A DNA stretch of 64,000 bases from Meandrina meandrites (Eukaryota > Cnidaria > Anthozoa > Scleractinia > Meandrinidae): positions 24,713,359 through 24,777,358 of the forward strand of contig OY855910.1 in the NCBI GenBank assembly GCA_963693305.1, written 5' to 3'. The translations under genes were made by a program, and so were the position numbers. Every line of letters begins with the position of its first letter. The first letter of the stretch is position 1. The notes beneath the pieces were generated by a model that was given only the letters and a program-made list of their open reading frames with translations, ran no database searches and was not told the origin of the DNA. Shown piece by piece: positions 42,010 to 54,227 of this stretch.

Positions 42010-43600
42010 TAAAGCGCATGCTCCTGAGGCAAATTTATTTTTTCGGCCAATCTCTTCCCCAGCGCCCGCGTCCCCTTGACCAGCGGTCGGGAAGCGCAAG
42101 GGCTCTGGTCGAATCCAAAACCGGAACCAGAAAATTCTGGTTCCGGTTTGATTCTGTGCGTGCGTCGGAGATTGTGGTTGAAATGAACAAGTTTCAACAG
42201 CCAATGAGATTTGGCCGTTATTTTGGCGGACTTTCAGTTTAGCCCAGAGGTCTCGATTCCTGGCGCAGGCCAGAAGGATCGCGGCCTCTGGGGACGAGAT
42301 TGTTTTTCGGCTGACCCGTTGTGAACTTTTTTTTTTGTATTTTTCCTTTTCGTCGTCCCATTTAATCTCGCCACCTTCTAAGCTTCACATTCTTTCTACG
42401 GGTTTACAAGTTTAGTCTTAAGCCATCGTGTTGACTTATTCATCAATTTTTGAGTCTAATGCGCATGCGCATTAGGCTCTACGTAGTAGAAAAAACGCTG
42501 TTAGCAATCCCAAGGGAATCGTTCGGGATAATTGTGCTTAAACAATAGCCCGCCTCATTGCAGGCTTGGTGCGGTGATCGTAATCCAATCAGGAAGCAAG
42601 GATGTTGTTAACGAAGCAACGGTTGAACGGAGCTCAAGCACGACACGCACTTGTAAAAGAAATTGTCATGTATGCAATTGGAATAAATGTTCAACAGTGC
42701 AAAATAATATGAATCCTCGTTTTCAAGTGTGAAGCCACTGAAAATATTTTCCTTCCAGCTGCATGTTTTTTATAATCCCTGGGAAACGCAACATGAAATC
42801 GACATCTTTTGATGAAAAAATCTGGTAGTGACATTTATGTTCATAAACAAAAAATAACTTTGTAGTAACTTTATACTTTAAATAAGTAGTCAGCAATTGA
42901 TTGTTCAATTCAACTGAAGCAGGATTTCATTCCCAGAATGCAACTTTCATTAAAAAGAGTTTTGTTTTCACCATTCAAAATTCAATCTAGAGCTTGAAAA
43001 CAAGACAGTGTAATCAAATTACATTTCGCGCGAAATTTGCATAAATATTTGAAACTTGCCAAAAAGTTGTTAAGACAGAATGAAAACTCGCTTTAATAGT
43101 TATTGAACTCTGATCTGATTGTTATTTCCATGTATTGACTATTTGAAAGCTGTTTTCAGTTATGAAAACAAAACTCTTTCATTCAACTGCTTGCAGTGTT
43201 GAATAGACGTGAAAATATTTCGCTTAATTAAATTAGATTCCGAACGCAACGTTTTCTTTGCTCTCCTGTGTCGAAACGTTTATGGAAATTGAAACCTTTG
43301 TTGACTAGTATTGCATAAATTGCAAAGGAATTGAAAAAATATATTTTGGCTTATTTTGATGGCATTTAGGATATTTAGAACACTGAATAAGCGGCTGTAT
43401 CTTGTCTATCTATGGGGCGGACCATAATTTTTTGGGAAGCTTGGGGATGAACATTTTTCCAAGACAAACAATTTTTTTTCTGTATTGTTGTCTGTGAAAA
43501 CATTTTTTTCCGGTGTCATCTTCCTGCACACAATTTTTTTCTTGCCTGCAAAAAATTTAGTTGGGCTTTTTTTCCTTTTGCAAACAAATTTTTCAGGATT
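42010..43600. other. no gene seen; one hairpin
   Basis: A perfect inverted pair AAACCGGAACCAGAA / TTCTGGTTCCGGTTT spans about 42118-42149. The region 43390-43600 is rich in A/T runs with AAACAATTTTTTT motifs. Confidence 0.4.
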
Positions 43601-43621
43601 CCCCCCCCCCCCCCCCCCCCC
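43601..43621. repeat. C21 homopolymer
   Basis: Twenty-one consecutive C. Confidence 0.9.
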
Positions 43622-43699
43622 TCTAAATCTGTACGATCCTCCTATGGTCTACAACGCACTAATCTTTTAACATGAATCGATGAACTCAAACCCTAAGAA

Positions 43700-45814
43700 A
43701 CATGTTTTTCCTATTTCAGATATAACATTACGTCAACTTTCTAAATATATATACTTAAGAGAACAAATATTATCGAGTTCTTCTGAACCACTCTTACTAC
43801 CAAACCTCTACTAAACCTCTTGCTCTATGCCGTAAATACCGAAACTACTTCAACATATTTCAAGCGCACTAACAATCCATGACGCATTAGACTCATGTAC
43901 CCACTGGGTACTATTTTTCGCTGTTTGTGGAGATCAATTTAAATCAAATCATGGAATGTTCACGAAAAAAGAACCTGCTATGGGTTTTAGTACGCATTCA
44001 TACAATTGAGAAGCAAACTGTTCCTAGTTGAACTGGCTTTAACATTTTTTTGCGAAATGACCAAGAAGTTACTAAGGATAATGTGGGTTACCTTGCAACA
44101 AACAATGCACCAGCGACAAACATGTCTACTGTGTACTAAGTCCTAACAAGAGTGAGGCTATGAAAATAGCCAATAGCTTTATTGGAGGACTCGGTCAAAA
44201 ATACAATAAGACAAATCACGGGTTCACTTGCACAGACTATGAAACAGCAACGGCATGTTGGACGTCTGCGATGGCCGAAGGTAAAAGCGTCACAGTCGAT
44301 CGTCATAATGGGATTTATCTTATACGAGAGCAAATAATTGATCGTATATTTTCAGACCAAACAAGCATTAACAGGTTCGTTGTCTCGGAAGCCATTTTCA
44401 AATGTTTGCAATTAATCGAAACATGTTGTGGTGAATATAGCGTACTATATGGGAAATATATCAAAAAAATCGTTTAGGAATTAAAAAAGACGTCAAGTTC
44501 AGTGGTAAGAAAATAGGTAAGGCATATGTTACAGACAGTAAACTGGTATACTTTGAAAAACATTACATAGAGAACATGGATATGTCACACTATAAATTGG
44601 AAAATGGCAAAGAATGCATATACAATGGTCAGTCGGGTAGTGGAAAGACAACCAAACTAAGTAAGATGGTACAAAAGGAAAAAATCCTCTTGTTTAATCA
44701 TTTACAAATAAAGCTGTAGAAAATATAAAAAGTAGATTAAAACGGTTAGTCAAGAGTAAACTACCAAAAAATGTTAAAATTCGACAACAAACAGAAGTTG
44801 TAATGCTGATAAAATATGTTACACTTTTGACTCGTACTTTTGTGAATAGAATGGTGGAAACATTAATAATCTCAAAGATAAGACTAATTTTATTGAAGAA
44901 TTCTCGATGTTCCCAACAAGTGGATGACAATGATCTACAAAGCATATTTAAATTTTAATAATAAAATCTGTATGTTTGGTGATCCTAATCAATGTGAGCC
45001 TGTAGAAGGTGGTAGTCAAATAAACTATGACTATCTAGAGTCAAAAACGGTTCGTGAAATGTGTCCAAAGATTGAAACCCTTAAATATATAGGAAAATCA
45101 TGTAGGTATGACAAACAAACTCATGGTAAAATCTCGACATATTTCCAACCTATTGATAAGAAACTTTATAAAAACATTTGTAACTTGAATTCAACGAGGA
45201 TAAAGGTTAATACAGAATGTTGTAACCAATTCACAAAGGGCAAGAGATACGTAACGGTAGATTTCAAATACGAAAACAAAAAAGAAACTTACAAAGTGTG
45301 CCAAAACATGCCAGTACTGTGTACTCAAAACAATAAGAACAAAGAAATATTTAACACGATGAAATTCGTGATAGAAGAGATAAAAATGACGGATTCAAGG
45401 TTAATAATCAATGGTTCGATCAAAAGGAATTTTCCGATTCCTTCATTCCTAGTACAAGTACCAAGGAGCCGATATCAACGAGCCCTATAATATACACGAC
45501 GTTAACCGAATGGACAAGAAGCAGCTATATACCGCGATGTCACACGCACGACAAAATTCGAGTACATACATACCAACAACAGTGAGATAAAAAACACATA
45601 TTTTAACAGAAAAAAAAACCCGTGTTAGAATTGGTTAATTGTAAATTTAATAGTTACAAGAATGGAAAGATATACAAAGTGACATTCAGTGATAAGAAGG
45701 TATATATTGGATCGACTTGCGAAGAACTAGAAACTCGCCTCCAATGGCACCTATCGAACAAAAACAGCCAAGTATTCAAACATAAGGATCAGAATCATTA
45801 GATACAACTGATTA
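43700..45814 (+). pseudogene. virus-like SF1 helicase / GIY-YIG gene, 5' portion, decayed
   Basis: Broken plus-strand frames. First comes an N-terminal region (44160-44477, SFIGGLGQKYNKTNHGFTCT, INRFVVSEAIFKCLQ) of unknown fold. Next is a Walker A motif GQSGSGKTTK (about 44626), then a Walker-B-like FIEEFSMF (about 44890), and motif III-type CMFGDPNQCEPVEGG (44973 on) in the long frame 44924-45490. A GIY-YIG nuclease segment follows (45640-45790): KIYKVTF, KKVYIGSTCEELETRL. The order matches SF1 helicases of the RecD/Pif1-like group fused to a GIY-YIG module. The frame is broken near 44477, 44700-44920, 45490 and 45800. Upstream coding traces reach about 43700. Confidence 0.75.
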
Positions 45815-45864
45815 TTAAGAGGGAGTCTCTCTAATTTTCGACCGGTCGGTTCCGGATCAAAAAA

Positions 45865-46128
45865 TCAAACCGCCTGATTTTTTGTGAGGTGAAAGGCCTT
45901 CATGCCAAAGTAACAAAACCACAATCTTTTTGGTTCTTTGCTTAAGGTTTTTTCCGCTAGAGCTAAAAATAACTTTGACCCAATTTTGCTCGCGCGCGAC
46001 CGAAAATCAAGACGATTGTTTACCTTTTTAAGCGATCGGTGCAAAGCAAGGACAAACTGTACCGCCATAATTTTTACATAGCAAGAAAGATCTACTTCTA
46101 TTTTATGAGCTGTAGGAGTTTCAAGCAA
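45865..46128 (-). CDS. 87-codon ORF inside the left inverted repeat, unknown
   Basis: Starts MLETPTAHKIEVDLSCYVKI and ends YFGMKAFHLTKNQAV. Its counterpart in the right arm (plus strand, about 53392-53651) encodes a nearly identical C-terminal half but is frameshifted near 53490. It may be chance, or an exon of the lost autonomous element. No family recognised. Confidence 0.3.
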   Translation of the reverse strand: MLETPTAHKIEVDLSCYVKIMAVQFVLALHRSLKKVNNRLDFRSRASKIGSKLFLALAEKTLSKEPKRLWFCYFGMKAFHLTKNQAV

Positions 46129-46804
46129 TTTGAAGTTAATCTATTGGCAGTCTATGATATTACTCACCCCTACGTTTGGAGGCTCGAGGGACAAACCGAA
46201 AATTGATCATTTTGTGGACCTCTTTTCTCAGCTGGCGGATAGAATCAAAACATGGCATTACATCAATGTAAAGCGTTAACCTTCCCCTACACGAATATGT
46301 AAAAAATATTGTCTATGACGCCTTTCCTGTAAATGTCGAGGGGATATTTTTTCCTAATTTTGAGAAATTATCAAAAACAACACCAAATCGCTAGTTGTTT
46401 AAAATTTGAATACCTTGGACCAATACCGGTATTACATCAAGAAAACTAAAGAAAAGTAAACTAAAACATTAGGGAAAGAAATGAAAAGCCATATTCGATA
46501 GTGTTTTCAATTTTTAGTTCGCCGTTTCATTTTATTGGGAGGAGAGTGATCATCGGCTCATTAAATATTCACCGAACATTGAAATTCGATCCAAACCAGG
46601 GCCCGGTTGTTCGAAAGAGGGTTAAATTAACCTTGGGTTAGACCTTAACCCGAGGTTAAATTTCTTAACCGTAGGTTTGTTAACCCGGAGTTAAAAGAGC
46701 GTTGTTCAAAGCGCGGTTAGTGGTCACGTTAGTTAACCTCGGGTTAAATGCGGCTAACCCGCGGATAGCATCCCATAATACTCTTCGTTTGTTTTGACAA
46801 CGAA

Positions 46805-47087
46805 ATGGCTTCCCCCGAAATTGTCGTTTTGGCAGAAGCGCCACGCAAAAAGGCAAGAAAACAAAATTTCAGTCCAACCGAGATTGCTACACTTACAGAG
46901 AAAGTAGAGGAAAATTTAGCAATTTTACAAAGCAAGCTGACAAACAGTATAACTAAAAAAATGAACTCTGGAGTAAAATTGCTGCGGCGGTGAATGCTGT
47001 TGGCACCGAGAAACGTACTTTGAACGAAGTCAAAGAGAAGTGGAAAAACCTCCACTCTTCCGCGAAGAAAGAATTTGCAAAAAAATA
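46805..47087 (+). pseudogene. MYB/SANT-like Harbinger accessory protein
   Basis: Starts MASPEIVVLAEAPRKKARKQ and continues with FSPTEIATLTEKVEEN. A frameshift near 46955 leads to NELWSKIAAAVNAVG and LNEVKEKWKNLHSSAKK, the trihelix/MYB-SANT pattern (W-x-I-A-A-x-V-N, then V-K-x-K-W-K-N). The stop is at 47085-47087. In Harbinger elements this protein helps the transposase bind DNA and enter the nucleus. Confidence 0.8.
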
Positions 47088-47089
47088 AA

Positions 47090-47384
47090 CAGCCCTTGAC
47101 ACGGTTGACTTATCTACGCCGACAGTGTCCCCAATTACTTGCAGAAAACTTCCACTGGCGAAAAGTATTTGGTGAAGTGGTGTGAGAGCGTGGTTTCGTG
47201 CTGTGCTTATACGAAGATCTCGAGCTAGAAGGTTTGTTATGTACAAAATCGACTGTCTACCAAATCTGTATCGAGCTCGCAACTCGTCGTCAGTGTAGTC
47301 ATCGATTAAAGAATTATTTGAGAGACGAAATTTTCGTGGCCTCCTGTGTCCTCGCTCGACATTAAAAAACAACAAGTTCGCCAT
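47090..47384 (-). pseudogene. HARBI1-like transposase, N-terminal part
   Basis: Starts MANLLFFNVERGHRRPRKFR and continues with YRFGRQSILYITNLLARDL, ARNHALTPLHQILFASGSFL, QVIGDTVGVDKSTVSRAV. This is the helix-turn-helix N-terminus of HARBI1-type nucleases. The frame then runs into antisense of the MYB gene, so the catalytic DDE part was lost in an internal deletion. Confidence 0.85.
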
Positions 47385-47591
47385 ATTGTTTCAATTTTCC
47401 TTTATTTAACCCGAGGAAAGTGAGTTAACCCACCTAGCTAGGTGGGTTAAATTTAACCCGCTGTTTACCCCGAGGTTAGTGTTAACTTTCCTTCGAACAA
47501 CAGAACTAACCTGCGGATAAAATTTAACCGGAGGTTAAGTCGATTTAACCCGAGCTTAGGAGTTAACCCTCTTTCGAACAACCGGGCCCAG

Positions 47592-49984
47592 AACTATCAA
47601 ATTTCATATCGCACTGGCCGTCTTAATTTCATTGAATCTCGTTTCAAATCACATTTGTACACAAAACGAATATCCTGAAAATGCTATTTTGTTGTTGTGT
47701 TTAAGTTTAAGCGAAATCTGAGCTTTGAATACGCACTTAGAATACAAACGGAGTTCACTCACGATTTACTCGACCACTGTCAACACTGAATCGAAATTCA
47801 TTTTCTCTGATTGTTGGACTAATATATAGATTTAGGCAGGCCTAAAAGCGGAGCTCCCATTTATCTTTTTTTTTTTGCTCGAGTAAATTACAGTGTTACC
47901 AAATAAGAAACCACACTATATTTCTAGGCTTATACGGTGGCCCATGTAGGTACAAAAAACCTCTCATGATTTTGTTGACGAAAGCGACGTCAATATATTT
48001 CGTGATTAACCCGTCTGAATTTTCCTGCCTTTAGTGACAGGTTCTAAAATTGAAATTGACGAGTGCACTTTATTGGGTTTCTCACGTACGCACGTAGGCG
48101 CAAAACAAATCTTAGTAAAACTTTTTACAACGTTTACTGTACACTAATTCGTAATACACCTCTAAGATCTCTATGAGTTATTCAAGGTAAAAAGAACCTT
48201 GACCTTGTTTTGATTACTACAAAACTGTTACGGCAAGAAAATCAACTCAAGGCAAAAACAAAGTACGTACAGAAAAATAAAGTGAACTCGCTGCTAAACA
48301 CAGTAAACTAAATGAACTCACGCCACGGCAAACTGACAAAATCACGGCGGCAAAACAAACACTGCAAATTGATGGTGCCGGTTATGTAGGTCATTTTAAA
48401 GCAGTGTTTGTGTAAGAATTGTGGCAGTTTGTGATTTGGAAAGTGGTGCACGCTAACTTAGAATAAGCTTACAATGATGTTTTGACTGTTTTGAACCGTC
48501 TTCTTTTCGTTGCGGTTTGGTTGCATGATTTACTAATTTTGTTTTATCGTACGCGTTGCTAAATACCTAAGAGAATTTTATGTAGAGAACTGAATGAATT
48601 TTCTTCATTTCTGGTAAGTAAATATGCGGTAGGTTAAGTCTGAACCCACTCAGCCTAGCGCAGGTAACTCGCAACGAAACCGGCAAATTCAACACACTCA
48701 CTAACAAGCAGTGATATTATAAAGAGAAACAAAACAAATGCAAGCGAGCCGAAATCGCGATTTTGATCCGTGAAGCTAAATAATTTGTTTTCAAAATCCA
48801 ATAATGAACCTCACAGTTAACTCCAATAACTAAAACTGAAAATAATTAGTCTAAACAAAATATTTACTAAACAAATGTGTAAAATGTACAAACATGAACA
48901 GGCATGATAAATATTTACGTGAAGATCCTGAAGATCTGAAAACCGACACAACTTCAAATTCATTCATAAATGAAGTATAATTCTCTCAATATAAAATTAG
49001 GCTTATGCTTAGTGCATACATTTACGTTTGTTACCTCATTATTGAAGACGGCTTATAAATTCTGTAGGGATAAGCTTTCAAACCAGCCCAATAATATCGG
49101 AGACGAACACGGCAAATTCGTCGCAAGCTTAGTCCAACACAACCGACATATACATTATATGAATTATCACCGAACATCAATTTCTCTCTTTCCATCGGTG
49201 TAGCCTTTAACAGTCTTTTATCCTTTACTTCAATGAACTTGATCGGCTCTGAATTCACTTTTGTTTGAGCTCAATTCAGTGATATTCAGCCTTGCTCAGC
49301 CGTAGGTCGAACCCTGCACATCGCGCTCTTTTTGACTTGTTATCCAGTATATCACGTTCAAATCGGCAATTATTTCGGATCTTCCCGTTAAGAGGTTGTC
49401 CTAAATCATTTGGCATAAGTTTCCATGATGTAGATGAGTAAATAAAGCGAGAAATATTCACGAAAATCGATGTTTGCCAGCAGCTTTCTTCGTGTCTTTC
49501 ATTCAGCTTTAAAGGTGAACAGCGTACCAAAGATTTGCCGCCTTTTCGTACAATTGCTTCGTTTAAGTTGAAATGAAATGTCCAGATCTTTCATTTAACA
49601 TGCGAAAAAACTAAACTAATTATTTCTAAAATAGATTTAGCCAAGCCTAAAAGCAGAGCTTGTCGGTTATTTACCTTGCCCTTTATTTAAATCTGAATTT
49701 ACGCGATGATAAAATTTATCAGGCTAAGTAAAAAAACTGAGTACTTGCGCCCGCGATCAACTGGAAAACCATTACCTGGTCAGCGGTCAACTTCCAAAAA
49801 AGACGTCACCTCGATTAGCTCTACGCCTGAGCCCGCGATATGGTCATGTGATACTGGTCAGCGGATACCTTGTTTTGACAGCTGTCAATTGACCATGACA
49901 TGGAAGTTTAATATCAAAGATTTAACAGTAACCAAGGCGGTAATTGTCCTGTGACTCCCCTCCCCCTCCCCCAGAGTCTGTACG
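47592..49984. other. interior of the 7.88-kb element; no gene seen
   Basis: TAGATTTAGG-AGGCCTAAAAGCGGAGCT at 47828-47856 recurs as TAGATTTAGCCAAGCCTAAAAGC at 49633-49660 in the same orientation, hinting at another dispersed repeat. No supported frame. Confidence 0.4.
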
Positions 49985-50010
49985 GACGGACGGACGGACG
50001 GACGGACGCT
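49985..50010. repeat. (GGAC)n microsatellite
   Basis: Six consecutive ACGG/GGAC tetramers. Confidence 0.85.
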
Positions 50011-51945
50011 CGTACGGTCACGTGATTACCAAATTTTCTGGGCTTGATGGTTTACCAAATTTTCTTACCCATGGTGCTCCGCTGGCGCGCTTCGCGCGCT
50101 GGAACTCCGCTATAAATTGACTAAGTTTACCTGAGTTCCAAAAGGCTTTTCCCCTTTTTCTTTTGACTTTTTGTGTTGGTGATGCATTTAAATGACCGGT
50201 GCAATTAGGAGCTTTGATTCAATCAACGAGCTGCCAGTCCGGTTCTGGCCCTATCTGACACGCAACGCTAAGGGGTGAAACAAGACCACTCTTGCAATTG
50301 AAGCTCATTGAGAATATCAGTTTTCATCATCGTTTAAAATGTTGCCTCGAATCCCTAGAACAATGCTGTCTAGAAAATATTGTAGAATTGCACAGGACAG
50401 AAAAACACTAATTTTTGCTTGTTTGATTTGTAATTATTTGGTGTAGTCAGAGCTATGAAAGTACTGCGGAAATTTGGATGTAGTGTGCATTTTGGAACAA
50501 GGATTGCATATTATAAGGGACAAATATAAAGAGGGTATAGAAAGTTTGAGAAGTCTGAAGAGATGAGTGGTGGTGGAGTGTGCTTGTAGTGTAGTATGAT
50601 GCAAGTTTTGTGAGATAGATATTCAACTCCTTTTTGGGTTTAATTCAGAATAGCCAGCCATATTTGCAAGCGATGAAAATGTTGCTTATCCAGTCGATCT
50701 TATAATAAGGTTATCCAAAAAGTAAATAATCGTTAGCAGTGCCAAAGCAAGAAATGTAATGCTGGGCAATGAAGCTTTTTCGTACCTTTGCTCTATCCGT
50801 TGGATGATGTTATGTGTAATGTGCACACTATGACTGACATAACTATTAGTTTAACTGTGTTTAAGGGACCGGTCATTATTATTCGTCTGGAGCGGGGAGG
50901 GGGGACGGGGGTGCGGGGGATTTTTGTTGCTACACCGTAGCATTCACCTGATCTCCCCATAAAGTATATAGCATTTGAATGATCCCCCCCCCCCCCCTCA
51001 TTCGTGGTAAAAGCTTTCATGATCCCCGCCCCCTCCTTTCCAAGCCACCACAAAATATCAAGTTCATTGCAAGTGCGGATGGCAGTAAACTGTCAAGGAC
51101 GCCTTGAATTGCGCAGCCGATTTGTTATCATTCACCGACAGCAATCGAAAGGTTCTATATCATGATGTAGAGAACACCATACCAAAAAAACTGTTCGCAA
51201 GTGATGAGCTGAAATATTTTCAGAAAGCTCAAGAGCGAGTAATGGTGCTCTACGAAGAACTGCAGAGAGCCTCAAATAAGTTGACAACATCTCTAATGAA
51301 TTGAACCTGAAGAGGAAGTTTCTATTTCGCATGGAGAAAGATCAACAATCGTGATTGTTGCTGTTGTTGTTGTTTTCAATAATATCGCACCGTTCGGCCG
51401 CGTTGAACAAACGTTTCCATTGGCTCTTATTAAAATGCCTCTTTAAAGAATTTGACACATGGAACTTTAACATTTGAAATACAGAACTTAAACAATTTCA
51501 AGCCATTGCACAACGATTATTTATGTGATGAGATCGTGCCTGGATAAGAGCACGCAGAAGCCAAAACATAATAATAGCATAAAAGGAGGCGATCAATTGG
51601 CGCGGTTCAAGTTATTTACGGCGATCCCACCGCCACATGAAATTTTCAGACTTTTTTCTGCCCCCCCCCCCCCCCCCCCCACTCCCCCCACCCTCTTAAT
51701 CCCTGTCAATTACGGCTGATCCCCACTTCGTTCTTCAGAAAACTATGTGGTCCCCTCCAACATCCTCCAGTTTTCGTCTGGATTATTCAATAAGAATTTA
51801 TTTTGACCTACTCAGTGCGGGATCCAAACTTGGGTACAATTAAGGTGGTGGTATTGAAGAAACCGGTTATTTCATCTACTTATTTGCGTACAAGCTGGTG
51901 GCCAAAAACTTAAAAGTTACCTTACTGAAAGACTAAATCGCCTCC
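50011..51945. other. repeat-rich interior of the 7.88-kb element; no supported gene
   Basis: Contains C14 (50984-50997) and C20 (51661-51680) runs, each followed or preceded by TGATCCCC words. A 66-codon frame (51104-51304, FASDELKYFQKAQERVMVLY) is helical in style but unplaced. Confidence 0.4.
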
Positions 51946-51947
51946 TA

Positions 51948-52143
51948 GCCTGCGTAGCTGGCGGGATTTCGCGAGCGAGTGCTTTTTTTAGCGGCCGCAT
52001 GCTTTGGTCTTGGCTGCCAAGCAGCGAGGGGTTTGGTGAGGAGTCAAGTTGAGATCACTCGCGGCTCGGCCGCTCAGCGACGCGGGCTTCACCCGCACGA
52101 GAAAAAATCACTTTTGCCCACTAATCCCACCAGCTGTGCAGGC
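51948..52143. mobile_element. 196-bp MITE with GCCTGC-AGCTGG-GGGATT ends, TA flanks
   Basis: The left end GCCTGCGTAGCTGGCGGGAT and the right end complement GCCTGCACAGCTGGTGGGAT match with three changes. TA lies at 51946-51947 and 52144-52145. Confidence 0.78.
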
Positions 52144-52499
52144 TAATCGCTTCCCTCACTCACTCCATGGGATCCACCAATGCTACCAATTAGCTGCAAC
52201 TTTAAACCAGGCAGGATCACCCGGGATAAAGCAACAGCTGTTAAATATCGCTTTGTTTTAAAACAAGTCCCACCAAATAGGAACTTTCCAAAATAACCTG
52301 ATATCTGTATAAATACAAATGCTGTCGGTGAGATATAGATACGCGATTCCATTCCTATTTGCGGGAGTGACCAAGAATACTTACTTGTTTATTTGATTTG
52401 TTTCATCAGTACTTATCCACTGGATAGGATTATCCACTGTTTGAAAAACTAGGCCCAGACTTATAAGATATATTTACTGAAGGAGCGGATCTCCCTATA

Positions 52500-53010
52500 G
52501 TCACTATAGTAAAGTACGCTCTATTTTATAAGAATCGTTTTTATAAGAACGTCGAGGCTGAAAAAGGACAAAAATTAAAAACATCCTTAGAACGTACTCA
52601 AGGCTGAAATTTGGCTACGAACAAATTTTATACTTTCCTATTTGTTGTAAGTGAAACATATGTGTGTATATACTAAATGAAGAATCAAGTCGTGAATCTT
52701 TAATCAAATAAGACCTAGAACAAACATTGTATGTACCCATGAACGTGACGTGAACATGTACATATCAGTTTAAATAAAACTATTTTCACATGGGAGGATC
52801 TAGGGGAGGGTGCAGGCGGTGCGGGGAGGCTTTCTAATACAACTGGCATTCTGCAAACACCCCTCCTTAGAAAAATCCTGGGTCTGCTCCTGTTTAAGAA
52901 CATTTTAGGCTTAAATCATCGAAAACGTTCGGACAAAAATGAGAAGTTCTCTCCCAGGAGGGATACCTTTTTCAGGCTGCAGCTTTATAAAAAGGTAAGG
53001 TTTTTATGAG
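52500..53010. mobile_element. decayed relative of the 3933-4291 MITE family (tentative)
   Basis: TTATAAGAACGTCGAGGCTGAAAAAGG and GTTTAAGAACATTTTAGGCTT echo the TATAAGAACA/GGCTGAAA motifs of the Tc1-like MITE. Ends are not defined. Confidence 0.4.
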
Positions 53011-53701
53011 TTGAATATGGCTTTTTATTTCTATTCCCTAATGTTGTTTTAGTTTACTTTTCTTTAGTTTTCTTGATGTAAGACCGGTATTGGTCCAAGG
53101 TATTCAAATTTTAAACAATTAGCGATTTGGTGTTGTTTTTGATAATTTCTCAGAAATAGGAAAAATTATCCCCTCGACATTTACAGGAAAGGCGTCATAG
53201 ACAATATTTTTTTAAATATTCGTGTAGGAGAAGGTTAAGACTTAACATTGATGTAACTGCCATGGTTTGATTTTATCCGCCAGCTGAGAAAAGAGGTCCA
53301 CAAAAAGATCATTTTTCGGGTTGTCCCTCGAGCCTCCTAACGTGGGGGTGAGTAATATTATAGACTGCCAATAGATTAACTTCAAATTGCTTGAAACTCC
53401 TACAGCTCATAAAATAGAAGTAGATCTTTCTTGCTATGTAAAAATTATGGCGGTACAGTTTGTCCTTGCTTTGCACCGATCGCTTAAAAAAGGTAAACAA
53501 TCGTCTTGATTTTCGGTCGTGCGCGAGCAAAATTCGGTCAAAATTATTTTTAGCTCTAGCGGAAAAAACCTTAAGCCAGGAACAAAAAAGATTGTGGTTT
53601 TGTTACTTTGGCATGAAGACCTTTCACCTCACAAAAAATCAGGCGATTTGATTTTTCGATCCGGAACCGACCGGTCGAAAATTAGAGAGACTCCCTCTTA
53701 A

Positions 53702-54063
53702 TGCACCAAGTAACGACAAAAGGAGTTTAGAAAAAGTTGAAAACGGATACATTCAAGAACATGCTGAAAAGTACGGCAAACTATTATTTAACATTAAAGC
53801 GAATCCATTAAAAGTTGAAATGGTAGAATACAAAGTCAACATCGAAAATAAAAAACAACTTGAGGAGAGAATAGCCAAACTCGAGGACAAATTAAAAATC
53901 AACGACGATACGAAAAACAAACGTTGGTTTATCGATAGTATTATTGACGGAAAAAGATATCATTCCGATTCAAGATACATAAGATGCTCAAAAGAAGATG
54001 CATAAACAAATATCAAATCAAAGAAGCAAGAAAAATCAAGGAACTAACCATTTACTTCGAGTA
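53702..54063 (+). pseudogene. virus-like helicase/GIY-YIG gene, 3' portion
   Basis: Continues NAPSNDKRSLEKVENGYIQ, then YGKLLFNIKANPLK, a lysine-rich coiled segment (KKQLEERIAKLEDKL), RWFIDSIIDGKRYHSDS, a stop at 54003, and a final IKELTIYFE in another frame ending at 54063. The region after the GIY-YIG core includes a conserved VENGYI helix usual in these nucleases. Confidence 0.72.
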
Positions 54064-54140
54064 AATATCTTTTATTAAACAATAATCATCTTTATTAAAC
54101 ATATATTTCTTTCATTAAACAAAATCATCTTTACTTTTTA
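54064..54140. repeat. AT-rich ~19-bp repeats after the helicase gene
   Basis: Three to four units of ATCTTTATTAAACA type. This probably marks the 3' flank of the virus-like element. Confidence 0.6.
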
Positions 54141-54227
54141 ATATATTAGTATTCATTATTATGAAGAAGACATGAATTATTTTTAGGATCCTTTATAATG
54201 ATTATCATAATAAACCATCCGAGAAAG

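Larger units (their letters stand above)
46600..47588. mobile_element. PIF/Harbinger element, 0.99 kb, internally deleted
   Basis: Ends GGCCCGGTTGTTCGAAAGAG and CTCTTTCGAACAACCGGGCC are inverted copies with 3-bp CAG flanks at 46597-46599 and 47589-47591. Both subterminal zones carry many GGTTAA/TTAACC words. It encodes remnants of both proteins expected in a Harbinger element. Confidence 0.88.
45819..53697. mobile_element. 7.88-kb element with ~680-bp terminal inverted repeats and TTAA target duplication
   Basis: Ends GAGGGAGTCTCTCTAATTTT and its complement, flanked by TTAA at 45815-45818 and 53698-53701. Inverted similarity continues from 45819 to about 46498 and from 53022 to 53697. Removing the element and one TTAA rejoins the helicase/GIY-YIG gene in frame (IIK...becomes II-NAPSND), which fixes the boundaries. 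TTAA suggests a piggyBac-type mechanism, but the terminal bases are not the usual CCC/CCY and no transposase is present. The centre holds a Harbinger remnant and other repeats. Confidence 0.88.
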
